From contig CAKOXU010000013.1 of NCBI GenBank assembly GCA_934130235.1, forward strand, positions 1 through 22,902: 22,902 nt of DNA, in the 5' to 3' direction. The notes beneath the pieces were generated by a model. The model did not search any database and was not told the origin of the DNA. It saw only the letters and a program-made list of their open reading frames with translations. This document shows, one piece after another, positions 21,575 to 22,902 of this stretch. The first letter of the stretch is position 1. Each line of letters opens with the position of its first letter. The stretch comes from an uncultured Bacilli bacterium. GTDB lineage: Bacteria; Bacillota_I; Bacilli_A; RF39; UBA660. Made by a program: the position numbers and the translations under genes.

Positions 21575-22778
21575 TTCTAGAGGTAATCCTACTATAGAAG
21601 TTGATGTATTATTGGAAGATAATTCTACTGGTAGAGCTAGTGTTCCAAGTGGTGCTTCTACTGGAAGTAGAGAGGCAATAGAACTTAGGGATAAAGACGA
21701 TAGGTATAATGGCTTAGGTGTAAGACATGCGGTTAATAATGTAAATAGTATTATTAGAAATGTAATAATAGGTATGGATGCTTATGATCAAGAATTAATT
21801 GATAATACTTTAATTGAATTAGATGGTACTTTTAATAAATCTAAGTTGGGTGCTAATGCTTGCTTAGGTGTAAGTATGGCTGTACTTAAGGCTGCTGCAA
21901 ATAGTAAACATATTCCGTTATTTAAGTATATAAGTGAAAAATATAATACGAGAATTAGTTTACCTGTTTGTATGATGAATATATTAAATGGAGGAGTACA
22001 TGCTGATAATAATTTAGATTTTCAAGAGTTTATGATTATTCCAAATAGGAATACTGTACATGAAAGAGTAAGAGTAGGATCAGAGGTTTTTCATGCTTTA
22101 AAAGCTGTACTTAAGGAAAAAAAATTAACTACATCAGTAGGCGATGAAGGTGGTTTTGCTCCTGATCTAAATAGCAATAAAGAAGGATTTGAACTTATAA
22201 TAGAAGCCATTAAAAAAGCAGGATATACTCCTGGAGTTGATGTTTCTTTAGCAATAGATGTAGCTGCATCTGAGCTTTATGATGATGGAGTATATATCTT
22301 GAAAGGTGAGAATAAAAGATTAAATATATATGAATTAATAGAGTATTATAAAAATTTAATAGATGAATATCCTATTGTTTCTATAGAAGATCCCGTAGAT
22401 GAAAATGATTGGGAAGGTTTAAAACTAATTACAAAAGAATTGGGTGATAAAGTACAGATAGTAGGTGATGATTTATTTGTTACTAATGTAAAGTATTTGC
22501 AACAGGGAATTGATAATAATTCAGCAAATGCTATTTTAATTAAAGTAAATCAAATAGGAACTATTACTGAAACTATAAATACAATAAAACTTGCATGCAC
22601 TAATTCATACAATACTATAATATCTCATAGAAGTGGTGAAACAGAAGATACTACTATAGTTCATCTAGCAGTTGGACTTGATTTAGGTCAAATAAAGACA
22701 GGTTCTTTATCTAGAACTGATAGAATTTGTAAATATAATGAACTTATGAGAATTGAGGAATATATAAGCGCTAAATAA
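21537..22778 (+). CDS. eno: Enolase
   Basis: A 413-residue glycolytic enzyme that converts 2-phosphoglycerate to phosphoenolpyruvate; slightly shorter than the usual ~430. It shows AREILDSRGNPTIEV, the loop SGASTGSREA (39-47), HADNNLDFQEF (155-165), the acid Glu204 in GDEGGFAPD, magnesium ligands Asp241, Glu284 (SIEDP) and Asp311 (GDDLF), the base Lys336 (IKVNQIG), SHRSGETEDT (363-372) and GQIKTGSLSRTDR. All catalytic residues are present. ATG 21537 has AAAGGTGG upstream and matches the conserved N-terminus; earlier in-frame codons extend into the neighbour without homology. It is the third gene of an operon with a lipoprotein and an unknown protein, not beside other glycolysis genes. Confidence 0.98.
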   Translation: MKVKNVLAREILDSRGNPTIEVDVLLEDNSTGRASVPSGASTGSREAIELRDKDDRYNGLGVRHAVNNVNSIIRNVIIGMDAYDQELIDNTLIELDGTFNKSKLGANACLGVSMAVLKAAANSKHIPLFKYISEKYNTRISLPVCMMNILNGGVHADNNLDFQEFMIIPNRNTVHERVRVGSEVFHALKAVLKEKKLTTSVGDEGGFAPDLNSNKEGFELIIEAIKKAGYTPGVDVSLAIDVAASELYDDGVYILKGENKRLNIYELIEYYKNLIDEYPIVSIEDPVDENDWEGLKLITKELGDKVQIVGDDLFVTNVKYLQQGIDNNSANAILIKVNQIGTITETINTIKLACTNSYNTIISHRSGETEDTTIVHLAVGLDLGQIKTGSLSRTDRICKYNELMRIEEYISAK

Positions 22779-22794
22779 TAATTCTTCTTATAAT

Positions 22795-22843
22795 AAAACA
22801 AGTTATTTTAGTAAAAAAATACTTGTTTTTTTTTTTTTTTTTT
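22795..22843 (+). terminator. eno terminator with an 18-T tract
   Basis: A stem AAAACAAGT (22795-22803) / ACTTGTTTT (22821-22829), extended by inner A-T pairs, is followed by 18 consecutive T's (22826-22843). TTGTTT in the 3' arm can serve as the -35 of the next gene. Confidence 0.85.
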
Positions 22844-22851
22844 GATAAGAT
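22823..22851 (+). promoter_or_regulatory. Predicted promoter of the pilin-like gene, overlapping the eno terminator
   Basis: TTGTTT (22823-22828), a 17-bp spacer made almost entirely of T's, and the extended -10 TGATAAGAT (22843-22851). Confidence 0.45.
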
Positions 22852-22878
22852 GGTAATGTAAGAAAGTAGGTATTAGGA

Positions 22879-22902
22879 ATGAAGAAAAAAGGATTTACAT
22901 TA
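22879..22902 (+). CDS. Start of a type IV pilin-like (prepilin) gene, cut by the window end
   Basis: Only eight codons are visible: MKKKGFTL. This is exactly the beginning of a type III (prepilin) signal, where a basic leader ends in Gly and prepilin peptidase cuts before Phe-Thr-Leu. Such proteins are pilins or pseudopilins of type IV pili or competence (ComG) systems. AAAGTAGG upstream is a fair ribosome binding site, and there is an extended -10 at 22843-22851. With eight residues the call stays provisional. Confidence 0.5.

Noticed and set aside
1..22902. CRISPR array, tRNA or rRNA genes, insertion sequences, prophage or defence island
   Set aside because: No spaced direct repeats, no cloverleaf sequences, no transposase or integrase motifs and no defence-protein motifs were seen; gaps between genes are all below 300 bases and are explained by promoters, terminators or leaders.

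Overview
The window is about 23 kb of AT-rich (roughly 70% or more A+T), gene-dense chromosome. It looks like an uncultured anaerobic, Gram-positive-type member of the Bacillota, probably a gut Bacilli lineage close to the Mollicutes relatives. The evidence for this placement is EzrA, RNase J, two T-box leaders, a thioester-domain surface protein with a sortase-like tail, a lipoprotein, rubrerythrin and very low G+C. TGA is used as a stop and Trp is encoded by TGG, so the genetic code is the standard bacterial one and this is not a Mycoplasma. The lineage is an inference; no rRNA is present.

Layout. 1-2330: the 3' part of a hybrid histidine kinase (kinase, receiver, HPt) followed by an SDR-family oxidoreductase. 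2388-4949: DNA polymerase I. 4967-5209 (minus): a small two-helix membrane protein, divergent from 5309-7636, a GH31-family protein whose catalytic nucleophile appears to be lost. 7614-10612: a leucine T-box operon (leader with CUU specifier, 112-residue membrane protein, leuS). 10803-12224: a secreted thioester-domain/SpaA-like surface protein, converging on RNase J (12211-13902, minus); the two genes overlap at their 3' ends inside one shared terminator. 13997-14599 (minus): rpsD with a long structured leader, divergent from ezrA (14871-16589). 16596-19662: a threonine T-box operon (leader with ACU specifier, 175-residue unknown protein, thrS without the TGS domain, rubrerythrin). 19727-20678: two small membrane proteins. 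20713-22778: an operon of a lipoprotein, an unknown protein and enolase. 22879-end: the first eight codons of a type IV pilin-like gene.

How it fits together. Most genes are housekeeping: translation (leuS, thrS, rpsD), replication and repair (polA), RNA decay (RNase J), division (ezrA), glycolysis (eno) and oxidative-stress defence (rubrerythrin). Expression signals are very compact. Terminator stems overlap stop codons, next-gene -35 elements sit inside terminator arms, most -10 boxes are of the extended TGnTATAAT type, and several leaders are predicted to be only about 10 nt long, starting at the Shine-Dalgarno. The points most worth a second look are the apparently dead GH31 protein, the two parallel T-box / unknown gene / synthetase operons, the altered LeuRS editing motif, and the terminator-promoter fusions. 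I found no CRISPR array, phage, transposon or defence island.
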